Shown here: in pieces, positions 1 through 27,261 of the stretch
Layout: every line of letters starts with the position of its first letter
How positions within the stretch are numbered: position 1 is the stretch's first letter
Assembly: GCF_001659605.2 (NCBI RefSeq)
Contig: NC_035170.2
Location: 5,394,001 to 5,458,000, forward strand
Reading direction: 5' to 3'
From: Manihot esculenta
Lineage: Eukaryota; Streptophyta; Magnoliopsida; Malpighiales; Euphorbiaceae
Length of the DNA stretch: 64,000 bases
Notes under the pieces: model-generated
Seen by the model: only the letters and a program-made list of their open reading frames with translations
The model's database searches: none
Told to the model about the DNA's origin: nothing
Made by a program: the position numbers and the translations under genes

Positions 1-800
1 GGATACTACTTGCCTGCTTTTTTTGCATGGTGTCCGCCATTAATGTTCTTGCGTTTTAAGATCTATCCTGCAACTAACATATTGAAAAATGGTTAAACAT
101 CAGAGTTCTTCTTAAGGAATAATAGTTTGTTTGATAAGAACTTTTCTCTTTTTTATTTTTTATTTTTAAATTTTTTTGTAGTTTCATATGTTGAATTTAT
201 ATATATGTTCATTTTTCTACTTGTTCTTTTTATGTTAGTTTCTAATATTTTCAGAGAGTTCCAATTTTTCTAAACCCGATTGGTTGGTTTTACTGTTTGA
301 ATCGGTTTTATTTCAAAATGGTTTTGGTTCAAAATGATTATGGTTCAAATTAGTTTTAGTTCAGTTCTAATTTTTGTTTTGGCCTTTGTTTGAAGACTGA
401 CAACATTAATATTCTATGTATTATAATATATAAATTTATAAAACATAACACATTATTTATTTATTTTTCATAGTAAAGAAAATTCTGGTCCGTTTATGAA
501 ACCATTTGACCAATTATGATAGCCAAGTCAATTTCCATGTGTCATCAATTTAATTTATTTTTAATTTTATTAAATTATATTTTATTAAAATATATAATTT
601 AATTAATAATTATATATTTAGGAAAATAATAATAAAAATTGTAAGTATATATACATGCGTATATATATAATTTAATTTTAATAATTTATATTTTATTTGT
701 ATAAATTAAAATTAATTTGATTTCATTAATTTATATTTTATTTATATAAATTAAGGTTAATTAAATTATATCATTATAAATATTTAATAATTAATTAGTA
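1..800. other. AT-rich intergenic DNA, no gene seen
   Basis: Very AT-rich sequence with no convincing reading frame. Around 285-370 there are repeated GGTTTTGGTTC-like words on the plus strand, and at about 2290-2330 related AAACCGAAA-like words on the other side of the hAT element. This suggests, without proof, that the hAT landed inside an older inverted-repeat element of about 2 kb. I could not define ends or a target duplication for the outer one. Confidence 0.5.
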
Positions 801-808
801 GTCAAAAT

Positions 809-2108
809 TAGGGATGGCAGGCGGGCGGGTTTTCACGGGTACCCGATCCGCTCAAACCCTATTAGGACGGATTTGGGTATTTACAAAACGGATTTGGGCG
901 GATTCGGATTTGAAAAATTTTACCCGTCTCGGATTCGGGTAGGGTTCGGGATTAGGTGATCGGATACCCGTTACCCGAACCCGTTTAGCTATACTAACCC
1001 TAATTACTTATCCCTAATTTATTTTCTCATTTTACTCGAGCTTCTCTCTCTATCGGCGCCTCTCTCCCCCCTTTCCTTCCCATAATTTCCAATCGACGCC
1101 TCTCTCCCACTTCAACGACTGCCGGCAGCCCAATCGGCACCGGCGACATCTGCTTCCTCTCCCCAGTCAGCGATATCTCCTTCTCTCTCTCCAGTCGGCG
1201 ATATCTCCCACTTCCCAGTCAACGCATCTCTCCCCCACTTCACTTGACGAGTGTCGGCAGCTCAGTCGGCACCGGCAACGTCTCCTTTCTCTCCCCAGTT
1301 GACGATAAATCTTCTCTCTCCGGTCAATGATATCTCCTTCTCTTCAGTGTGGCGACATCTCCCACTTCCCGATCGGAGACAACACTTCACTTACCAGGTT
1401 AATGTATTTTCCAGTTTAAATGTTATGCAGATAAACTTTACATCTTTTGGCACATTGATATATTTAGTCTCATGGATTGATTTTTTGAGCATCTTTTGTC
1501 AGGGGTTTTCCTAACCTTTCTTTTTGCTGTTGTCATCTTCTCTTGTGGTTTTTTTGGATGCTTGGCATTTGTCAATATTGTTTTGAATATTATACTGCAA
1601 ACTGGGGGTTTTGGTTGACATGCTTGTTGTAGTCAGTAACTATCTATTTTCGAAACTGCTAGTTTAGTAGTAAAGTAACACATACTGGAATTATGCTAGA
1701 AACATGAAAGAAAAAATACTCTTTTCTTTTTTCAGGCACTTAAAATGGTTTTGGAAAAGGAAAATTGGCTGAAATTACAATCAGATACTGTAAAAACAAT
1801 CAGTTTTGATGGGCTTGTTGGGGATGGGGCACCCTTGATCGTTCCATCAGATGGTGACTCCACTAATATCAGATTGTGTCATTCTCATAAATCATTGAAT
1901 CTGGTTGACCCTACTGCTTAGAAGAATGGTTTTACAAGTCGGTCGGATCCCGGTAGTGTGCGGGTATTGCTAAACGGATTTGGAACGGGTACGGGTAGTA
2001 AAATTAAAACACTAAATGGATTTGGAACTGGTTTGGGAATTTTATATATAATCGGGTTCGGATTTGGGTACTCCCAATTTCGCGGGTACCCTACCGTTGC
2101 CATCCCTA
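809..2108. mobile_element. Non-autonomous hAT transposon with captured host sequence
   Basis: The ends are short inverted repeats beginning TAGGGATGGCA on both strands, the form expected for Ac/hAT elements (Ac itself starts with a related AGGGATG motif). The element is flanked by a perfect 8-bp duplication, GTCAAAAT, at 801-808 and 2109-2116, the size made by hAT transposases. The outer 150-200 bp on each side hold many short repeats built on CGGATTTGGG and CGGGTACCC, typical hAT subterminal repeats. There is no transposase frame, so the element would depend on one supplied elsewhere. Its middle holds a CT-rich stretch (1030-1400) and an exon-like piece of a plant gene, listed separately. 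Confidence 0.9.
1736..1921 (+). pseudogene. Captured exon fragment inside the hAT element, possibly from a syndetin/VPS54-like gene
   Basis: A clean TTTTTTCAG splice acceptor ends at 1735 and is followed by 61 open codons up to TAG at 1919-1921. The peptide contains ALKMVLEKENWLKL and, later, FDGLVGDGAPLIVPSDG. Reading past the TAG gives KNGFTSR in the same frame, so the stop looks like a point change inside a once longer exon. I recognise the wording as close to a plant coiled-coil protein of the syndetin/VPS54-like group (vesicle tethering), from memory only. Upstream, a CAG/GTTAATG donor-like site near 1398 suggests that an intron was carried along, so the source was genomic DNA. The flanks are hAT subterminal repeats, so this is a passenger, not a gene in place. 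The identity of the source gene is moderately uncertain. Confidence 0.5.
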
Positions 2109-2116
2109 GTCAAAAT

Positions 2117-4204
2117 ACATAATAATTTTATATTATTTTTATTATTAACAATCATAAATATGTATATACAAATATTAATATATATAATTATTTTAATAGT
2201 TTTATTAATATTAAGGTAGTATACATAATTTAACTAATTAAATTATATTTTTATAAATTATTATTTTTAAAAATTAAAGAATTAAAAGTTTAGTTTCGAT
2301 TTTAACTCTCAGCAAAAACAGTATCAAAACCGAAATCCAACAGGTCCACCGAGAACTGATCATGGTAAATTTTATTCCATAGCGTCATCCTGAAAAGAAA
2401 AAATAAATTTCCAAAGAAGTTAAAAGACCTGCCAATACTCTCTTTTTTCTGCCATAAGTTTATTCTTTAGTTCTCCACTCTCAAGTAAGATAGATAGTCT
2501 TATTGGAAACATTGAGGAAACCCAAGTATGTGAATGCCTAGAGGAAGCTAAGCACAATTTAAGTTTTAATTTTTTAAAGGAAACCTCCTTTTCCCTTTTC
2601 TGCACTTCATCTTTCTTTGGCGCAGGCCTTGTGTTTAAGCTTTAGAACCCTCAGCATAAATATTTACATCTTGCCTTCAAAAACTAGTCTGATAAACATT
2701 GCTATTGAAGGTGACGTTGATAAAACTACCCTTTTTTAAAATGATATTTAATATATTGTAGTAACAAAAAACTTTTTCCAACAACATTTAAAATAATTTT
2801 TTTAAAAAAAAAAAATAGGTTTTTTAACCCTTTGACATTATTTTGCAAGAATAGTGGGAATTCTTTATGGAGTTGACTTTATTCATTGAGCGTTCAGCTG
2901 AAAGAAAAGCTTTTTTAAATTCTGAATTGCCCAGAAGTGTTGAATTTTTATGAGGCCAAGTAGGATAACAGAACTTGATTAGACTTCGAACTTTTGCATT
3001 GAAGTTGAAAATTAGAAGAGTACGTTTCCGAAAAAAAGTATCATTTTAAATGTTATTGAAATAAATAGTTTTAAAAAAACTGATTTTCTTAATAATAACT
3101 CCAACAACAATTTCATGCAATGAAAATAAAAGGGAATCAAACAGATAAAAAGTAAAGACCTCGGTACAAACAAGGGCCAAGAGAAAGGCCCCATTCTGCA
3201 ATACCTTCTCAACTCTTTACTATCAAAATTATTCACGTACACAGCCAAAACAAATAATATTTCTTTCCCTTCCTTTCCTTTCCATCCACCTCTCTCAAAA
3301 CAAACAAAGGATCAAAAGCATGACTTGCACTGTAATTCTAAAGGAGACGTGTGAACTAATTACAAAGCCTCCAATACTGAGCTTTTTCAATTTTTTTTTC
3401 TTTATTAGTAATGATAGTTCTTTTTTAAGCATGAAGTATATCATTGATTCAGATATGTTCAACTCCCTTTGGTGGAAATTGTTTACCAGCTATTCTCAGC
3501 TTGAAAGAACTAGTGTCTGAAGTTCTTTAGCTCGGCCTATCTGATAGGTAAGATAGCAACCCATATGAATATCAAAGAGAGCTTTTGTAATGCCACTAGT
3601 TTCACAAATGGTAGATAACATTTGAACTGAGTTCAATGATCAACACGATTCCCACTCGTCTACAACATTTACGTATGCAAAAGATAAATGTATATAAAAA
3701 TAAATTCCTTTGCAAGGGATATCTATTTTCTTCTTCAAAATGTTGATGGGTATAGACACAGGAGCATATTTATGTACTTTATGAATTTTATCCCCATCTA
3801 TATTCTGATTATTTGGCAGGAAAAACTCTTGAGAAATCAAAAGAAAGAAGAAAAAAAAAAATTTACACCTATCTTCTTTCCAGCTGAAAAGTGCATTTAC
3901 AATTGATCCTCTTTTTACATACTATAGACATTGTGCTCATAAAAAGAGTAAGCAACGGTTAATTGTCTATCTGATCTCTACCTAATTGCTTGTTAAGTCC
4001 CAATTATAGAGAGAATCTTGAATATACAATAAGAATATTAACATTAGGATCTTATTATGTAGGCTTGAAAATAGTGTTTATTTACAATTATAATATTTGC
4101 ATAAAAATAAAGATGAGACGACAAACTTTGTGAAAATCGCCTTCCATTGTTACCTGTACAGAAAGTATGTCCTCTTTTCCTTCCACGTTACTAGTTAAAG
4201 TACC
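2117..4204. other. AT-rich intergenic DNA and Pumilio 3' flank
   Basis: No supported coding region. The right part (roughly 3600-4204) should hold the 3' untranslated region of the minus-strand Pumilio gene, whose stop codon is at 4205-4207. The open frames here are short, low-complexity and have no recognisable content. Confidence 0.5.
4079..4086 (-). promoter_or_regulatory. UGUAAAUA motif overlapping AAUAAA in the Pumilio 3' UTR
   Basis: On the minus strand the 8-mer reads TGTAAATA, a perfect match to the UGUANAUA element bound by Pumilio proteins, about 120 nt after the stop codon of the Pumilio gene itself. The next bases make it TGTAAATAAA, so an AATAAA polyadenylation signal overlaps it. 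It may serve for self-regulation, for poly(A) site choice, or neither; an 8-mer with one free position is expected by chance about once in 16 kb on one strand, more often in AT-rich DNA. Confidence 0.35.
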
Positions 4205-20346
<16,142 letters not shown>

Positions 20347-21314
20347 CTCTGAAACTGCATTTAGTCCAAGCAAATAAATAAACAAATAAAAGAATACACC
20401 ACATACCAAATAGAAAATAAAAATAATAATAACTTTGGCAATAATTTTCTGCTTGATTTAGGATTACTTCCAAGAAATGATGAAGTAATCTCTCATTCAT
20501 GTACTGCTAGTTCCCACAAAGTTGAAAATCTAACTAGCAGAACTACCAAAATTAAACAAAGTCAAGTATCGGCATAAAACTTTAGGCTCCAAATAACTGA
20601 TAATTAAAAAATAAGATAAATTGCACTACATATTGACATGCTTGTGCAAATCCATACATAATAAAATCGAACCCATAGGAAATTAACCAAACTTTTTTCC
20701 TTGAAAAATAAATAAATAAACTCAAATTATCTCTTGTAGAAAATTATATACAAAATAAAAAATAAATTAAAAAAAAAAAAGCGAAACACACACATGCACA
20801 CCCACACAATAGTTCAATTAGGGCACAACTGAGACTTCACAATTCTCGTATTATACATATGCTCTCTTATTTTCTTGCATTTTCTTAGCAGCCAAACAGT
20901 GGTTAAACCAAATCATCAAAAATCAAACCACCAAATCACAAAATCACGTAGACAAAGATTATTTACCTTTTAACCAATCTCAATATGAACTCGACCAAAG
21001 TACAAAATAAACCAATCCTTATCAAGAAACTGAAAATCTCCAAAAAAAAAAAAAAATTAAAAACTATATCTACATACGCGCACAAAAATTCCTGAGAATT
21101 AAGCGATGCTCAATGAAAGATTGATAAAACCACGCCGTATAAACAATGGCGAAAAGCTGCTTCCAACTGAAATCAATGCACGAAAAGTTTATAATGATTT
21201 GTTCAATTGTGAAATCCTTGAACCACAATCAACAAAGAGAGAGAGAGAGAAGGAAAGTTAAGATCGTAGATATAGGGAGAATTCAGAACAGATTTCGAAC
21301 AATCGAAGGGGAGA

Positions 21315-21345
<31 letters not shown>

Positions 21346-21400
21346 CTTACAGAGCAAACATGGAGAACGGAGATTTTGCGAAACGGTCACTGCTTGCCTT
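20347..21400 (-). promoter_or_regulatory. Pumilio leader region with probable 5' UTR intron
   Basis: Immediately before the ATG the minus strand reads TAAATGCAG then TTTCAG and AG, good splice acceptors, and the in-frame extension above them is low-complexity. A donor-like GCTCT/GTAAGC occurs at about 21350, just upstream of a long CT tract. A leader intron of about 1 kb, with the first non-coding exon near 21351-21400, is therefore likely. No TATA box was assigned. Confidence 0.4.
21302..21346. repeat. GA/CT microsatellite in the Pumilio leader
   Basis: (GA)n on the plus strand, broken once by ATA, so CT-rich in the Pumilio sense strand, directly inside the presumed leader intron. A shorter GA run lies at 21236-21250. 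CT-rich leaders are common in plant genes. Confidence 0.9.
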
Positions 21401-22376
21401 TTCTTTTAGTTAATATTAATTTTAATTTTCGGAGAGAAAATGTTTGTTTATACATGTAGAGACATATGTATGTATTCACACACAAAACAGTGAAATTAAA
21501 GGAAATCTGGACTGTTGGATGGAGAATTCGTAGGTGATGGACGGTAGTTTTTCTGAACTGCGTGATGGACGGTAGTTGCTTTCGTCAGCGTTATTACAGT
21601 ACATATTCGTATGGTACTGTTATACGGTACTGGAAGTTTTATTTATTTACTATATTTATTTTGAAAATATTTATTTATTCTTTCCAACAAGATATCTATT
21701 TTTTTTTTCCAAAGGATGATTTTTTTAAATAAATAAATAAAGTTTCGTTAAGAGGCCTATGTCCAAATAGATACATTCCAATTACAATAAGTAAAACAAT
21801 AAGCATAGGGTACAAAGTTTCAGAAGCCTAAGAAAATACAGCTCCAGAAAACTGAAGGTCCAAAGCCCAATAAGCAAATCTTAAACCATCGACGCTTGAT
21901 TTGGCTTTTCACGAACAGAGGGCATGAAAAAATAGTCTCCTCCCAAAACCATCCTAGAAATAAAAACTAATCACAAATGGAATAGAGAAATTAAACAAAT
22001 GTCATATAATTTAAAGTATTTAGATTTAATATTTACTGTAATCCTACTTTAAATCAAGATTTTATATAATGAAAGAATTTTAATGCTTGATAATTTAAGA
22101 TCATGAAAGTAATTACAAGAATATATGGGATATAATTTAGGAGTATGAAAGTAATTATTCATTTATATTATCTTTTTTTTACATATTGATTAGTATGTAA
22201 TAATCCTATGAACACAAGTGTTGTGCTGATGGTTGAGTGTTGATTCTTGAGTGCTTGTTGGATGAGGTTTAACAAAAAAAATTAGATAGATTGTAAGGAT
22301 AAATTTTAAAATTGGTGATTTTGTCAAAACCATGAAATTGCTTTGGCTGTCTGTATTGGGCAAGGTTACTGGGACC
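21401..22376. other. Intergenic DNA upstream of the Pumilio gene
   Basis: AT-rich spacer with the presumed Pumilio promoter at its left side. A stretch at 21740-21960 is less AT-rich and may be a repeat remnant, but I could not classify it. The two copies of GTGATGGACGGTAG near 21535-21575 form a short imperfect tandem repeat. Confidence 0.4.
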
Positions 22377-22377
22377 T

Positions 22378-22670
22378 TTGAAGACAACCTTCAGCCGCTC
22401 CTCAAATTCTCCTCTATAATTTGTGCCCTCTAAAGCACCCATATCTAATGCAATAAGTCTCACATCAGCGAGGTCACTTGGTACATCTTCTCACACAATC
22501 TTTTGAGCCAAATCGTCTACCAGAATAGGCTTAATTGACTCCAGGCTCAATAATTAGAACTAGTTGTTCTTGATCCTCTGTGATAAGATTCTTACAACTC
22601 TCCTAATCTGTTCATCTCTTCCAATGAGAGGGTCAAGAACAACTGATTCTACTCCTTGAATCTAATTATA
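22378..22670 (-). pseudogene. ClpB/Hsp101 chaperone pseudogene fragment
   Basis: On the minus strand two blocks match the first AAA+ module of ClpB/Hsp101: LDPLIGRDEQIRRVVRILSQ followed by RIKNN, and later [14 protein letters not shown] with [14 protein letters not shown]. Between them, where the Walker A loop should be, the sequence still shows EPGV but then runs into a stop (N then TAA) with frame breaks, so the ATP-binding GKT is gone. A further in-frame stop precedes [12 protein letters not shown]. Only about 95 codons of the family's roughly 900 remain, with no intron visible, and AT-rich DNA lies on both sides. ClpB proteins are ATP-driven disaggregases; this remnant cannot act as one. 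Confidence 0.82.
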
Positions 22671-22679
22671 TAAATTCCA

Positions 22680-23980
22680 ACATTTACAATTGAATCAGTT
22701 GCAATTGACTGTGATAAGATTTTTACACTTAAATCTAATTTTATATATATATATATATATATATTTAAAGCTGTATTTTAAAATAGGTTATGAAAAGATT
22801 GACCAGTAGCATATTTAGATTTATATAATTATGTCATGTGATATTTTTAAACTTGTATATTTGTATCAAGTGGAATACTATGTTTTATTTTTATTTTTAT
22901 TTTTAATAATAAATAAATTACAAAAATAATAATAATGTTAGTTTATTGATTTGATAATTTTTTAATCATATTTAATATAATTTAATTAATAAATGTTATA
23001 TATTTTTATTATTCATATAAATAATTATATAGAATAAATATATATAATTAATTAAAATTATTATAAAAATTATTAATTATGATAAAGTATAAAAATTAAT
23101 AAAACTAATTATATAAAATATTATCAAACTAAAATTTTATTTAATTTAAATAAATTATAAAAAATAAATAATTAAAATCTAATAAAAAGTGAAATAGTTT
23201 TATATTTTAAAATTTTCTTTTATTATTTTTTTTATATTTAGTATGAAATGCGTAGTTATATAATACTTCCTAGTTAACTCAATTCTCATCAATAAAAATT
23301 GATTGAGAGTTATTCAAATGTTGAAATTCTTTTATTCAAATGAAGTTTACTCCACTGCCGCCACCAATGCTATCACTATCACTGCTATTCATAATTAAAG
23401 TTTAGTAAATTTTAATTTTTCTAAAAATATAACTTCAAAATGAAATCAATATTAATAATATATGATAATAAATACTAAAATTTTTAATTTTTTTTATACA
23501 GTTAAATATGTTGATGCATGATTTTATATTTAATTAATATTTTAAAATTTTAAAATTTTTATTTTAAAATTAAAAATTATGCATATTAGTTGGATTTTTA
23601 ATTCTCTAATTATTTTATTTATTTTATGAAAATAAATTATATATAAAATATTTTTAATATCCACATACTATGCGGACAAACGATTAATTTACAGACAAAC
23701 GATTAGTTTAATTAATAAAAATCAAAACCCTTTTAAACCTATGTGAATACTCAAGGCCAACTTATATCAATTATTTTAGTTCATTTAAACTTATGACATA
23801 TGAAATAAATAGTAAATAAGGTCGAATTTGAATAATTATAAATAGTAAATAAGGTCGAATTTGAATAATTATAGACCAAAGGAGGATTAAAAAACCAAGT
23901 GAAGGGCACATGATAGATAGATATTTATATGTTGTTCCTTTCAACACACTCAAAACTCATTATTCTCTCTCTAAATCTCT
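22680..23980. other. AT-rich intergenic DNA
   Basis: No coding region or RNA gene seen. A perfect or nearly perfect 33-bp tandem duplication lies at 23807-23872 (unit starting AAATAGTAAATAAGGTCG). A short (TA)n run lies near 22741-22765. Confidence 0.5.
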
Positions 23981-23988
23981 CAAAACTC

Positions 23989-24607
23989 TATGTTGTCTTG
24001 TGGCTCGAGGAAAATAGCTTCATACTCTTCAACTAGTCGTTCAACAAGCTATTTCAGAGGCAACTCAAGAAGAAGTTTTATGAAAGAGAATTTACCCTAA
24101 TGATGTGTTTTTTGCAGTATTCATGCTAGGATTTGGACATCTTAGCAAGAATCGAATTCAGGGAGAAGATTTTGTACTAGGTATATGTTTAATATGTAAT
24201 TGTATTTTAGAAGATTGATAAGTTTTCTGTGTTAGTATTGTGGTTTTGTAATCGATGGTTTATTATGACTTGCAGAATATACAGAAAAGGGGTTGTAGGT
24301 TCTTTGAATGGATAAATTGCGATGCGCCAGAATGGGCAAGGGAAATTATAATTGAACTTGTTAAGCAAAAGAAAGTATTGCAGATTGAGAATATTGAGCT
24401 AAGAAATCTGAATACGATGGAACAATTCTTGATGAGATAAACAATGTTGGGAAGGAGTTAAGTACTTTGAAGGAAGAGCAAGACAAAGTTATTAATGAAG
24501 CACATTCCAAGCAAAGAATAAGATCTATACGCCTTTACTTTTGGATTTTTTCTCAATTGGTTTAGCTTCTGCAATTGCTTTTATTTGTTATCAGCTTGTT
24601 ATTTGAC
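23989..24607 (+). pseudogene. GRF-type zinc-finger protein pseudogene
   Basis: The first part reads MLSCGSRKIASYSSTSRSTS and then GNSRRSF, the serine-rich start common to small plant GRF zinc-finger proteins, and ends at a TAA. The zinc-finger centre follows in another frame as ARIWTS, stop, QESNSGRRFCT, a clear match to the WTS..NPGRRFYGC signature. After an intron-like gap with a CTTGCAG acceptor near 24277 the frame continues with RGCRFFEWINCDAPEWAREI and a coiled-coil tail, broken again near 24440; remains of the usual C-terminal hydrophobic segment are visible up to about 24607. Such genes are numerous and often dispersed in plant genomes. With at least two stops and two frame changes this copy is dead. 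Confidence 0.65.
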
Positions 24608-25016
24608 CTAGAACATGAAAAGTTAAATAACATTTGGGATGTAGCTTGAAAATTTACAATAACCCATCAAGAACTAAATAAATCAATCCAAAAAAGCTCA
24701 AGATTCTATTTGGACAAAAGTTAGAACTTGAACTTGCAAAGACAAAGATCAAAAGAACACTTGTTCAATCGTTAGTTTCCTTGCAGCAATAAGCTCATCC
24801 AACAAGCTGTTAGTGACTTAACAAGGAAAAGGGATGGAAACCATAAACAGGCAGCCAAAAATAAATGTTTTTCACTGTATAATTCTGCATGTGAGGTTAC
24901 ATGAAGAAAGGAGATGGATGGCAAAATAGGAGTGATATTTATTCTCTATGCTGAAAATTTTTGCAGGTTTAATTTTTCGATGAAAAAAAAAGGAAGTTGA
25001 GATAGGATTGGATAAT
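24608..25016. other. Intergenic DNA with the 3' flank of the thioredoxin-like gene
   Basis: No coding region seen. An AATAAA on the minus strand at 24943-24938, about 75 nt after the stop codon of the thioredoxin-like gene, is a candidate poly(A) signal. Confidence 0.45.
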
Positions 25017-27210
25017 TCACAAGGTAGACTCATTTTCAATCATTTCACGAACTTCATTAATGACTATATGTGCTTTGTGGCCGCCGATCACCTCTGCCTG
25101 TTTCTTGCTATCCTTCCATAGCTGCAAGTAACCCAGGAATTGTATTAGTATTTTTCCTCCAAATTATTTTAGATAAATGGGAGACAGAAACAGAGGTCTA
25201 ATAGCCCAGTTAGGGATTTGTCTATAATAATAAACAAGCCGATCAAACCAGCTGCTTGATTAAATATCCTACTCTTTAATAAATTCTGTAACTAAAGTTT
25301 AACATGGGATGGTTTAATCTCTAATATGGCAGCAAGAGTTTTGAGCTTGCATAGACTATTTTCAGTTGTTGGTTCATTTATAAGCCCAAAAACAGTATCT
25401 TTAACCCATCCAATGGAGATGAGAATTACCTGTATAGTAGGCATTTTCTGCAGAAGTTTTGTAGCCCACATTCAAATACATGAAAAGAGATAATTGAGTG
25501 TTAATCAGAAACGGTGAGATATGCATTACTCAAGCAAGAAGTATTATATATGACTCCCATATCAGTAAAGACAATATAACCAAAAAAGATAAAAGAGGAA
25601 AGGGTTAAGAATTTATAGTAAAGTATCTTTTAACAAGATTGAAGTTATAAATCCTTCATGTTTGTTCAATGGTTCATACAAGCTACAAAGACTGGAGAGA
25701 TTATATTAAACCAGTAATGAGCTGATATTGGAAAGGTTACAGTGACCAACCATCAACATACATGGAATCCAACATATTTCAATAGAAATTAGCTAGTCTT
25801 ATTAAATATATACCTAGTGAATTATGCTTTATGGAGAACCAGAGGCCAATAGGCCATTAACTTCAAGAAAGAAAAATTTCTGTAAGGCGGCATTGATTAA
25901 GCAAGACATACCAAGAAACCTCATGCATCAAAAAGGGCATTTAAAAGTGCGTGTGCTTGGAAAAGAGAGAGAGAGTGAGAGAGAGAGAGAGAGAGAGATG
26001 TGAGATCATGACTTGAATAAGCTACCCATTTTATGTACTAGAACCAAAACGCAATCGAGTTGTATGTTCCATATTGTTTGCCAGTAATCCTACATGTAAT
26101 ATTCTACTGACGATTCATCTAAAATTCTTTTCAAAACCTAACTTAGCAGTATGTTTATTTAACAACCAAAAATTAGGATTTTAGCAGAGCATATGAATTT
26201 CAAACAACAATTCATCCAAACCAACACAATAGTGCTTGTGAATATCAGGATATATACATATATTCATTCAAGTACCCTTGTTAGTAACTATGAATACATT
26301 GAGTAGATTTATGAATTCTTTGGTTTCACCAGTGGATGTCTTTATCTAACATGTTCAAGTTAGCCAAATTAATCTTAACCCCAAATTCCCTCTCTAATTG
26401 GAGTTGGTCACATGGATCCTTGTTTAGAGCTTCTTCTTTACAAAGTTCTACTGCCGTTCAAATCCTTCTTTACTACCTTATCCCTTATCTTCCTTCCTCC
26501 GTGTTCAATATGCTTGACCTTTTTCCCTCTGGCTGTCATTTATATCGGCCCCCTTCCTTTCTCCATGCTTGCAATTAGCTATGCATGACCTTACTAAAGT
26601 TAGAATCACTGATAGGTGCGGAGTTGGAAAATTTGCAAATGCAACTTACATATTTAAACTGTAACCTTAGATGAGAGTTTTTGCACTAGCAATTACTCCA
26701 ACAATGGAATCTGCAACTAGGAATAGAGAAGAGTGTACCCCGAACAATACTAGATTATTCAGCAAGAAGTTGGAGTTCTATGCAATTAAGTAGGCTCCAA
26801 GAAGGAATAATTCGCTCTTCTGTCCCTCTCAAAAGATTGCCTTTTCAACTATTAAGCTATAACCAAATATTAGAGGTTTTGACAGTATTAGACGGCAAGA
26901 TAATTGCACAAAACATAAGTTATATGGAACTGTGAACTTACAGTGATTCCTGCATAAGCAACGAGCTTATGGGGAACATTATTGACGTCAGCACAATAGA
27001 ATCGCAATCTGCAAGACATAATTGAATGAAAAGAAAGGCATTATAATTCCAAAGAAACTAGCCCAACATCAAGTGTTGAAATCCATCAATAGCTGGCTGA
27101 TACTTATTTTTATTTCTCTTATTTATTCCGTTAACACTTAACATTGCTTCTTTTATGTAATTACAAAAGCAGAAGCTTATCTGCATGTATGTACATGTGT
27201 GTGTGTGCGC

Positions 27211-27261
<51 letters not shown>

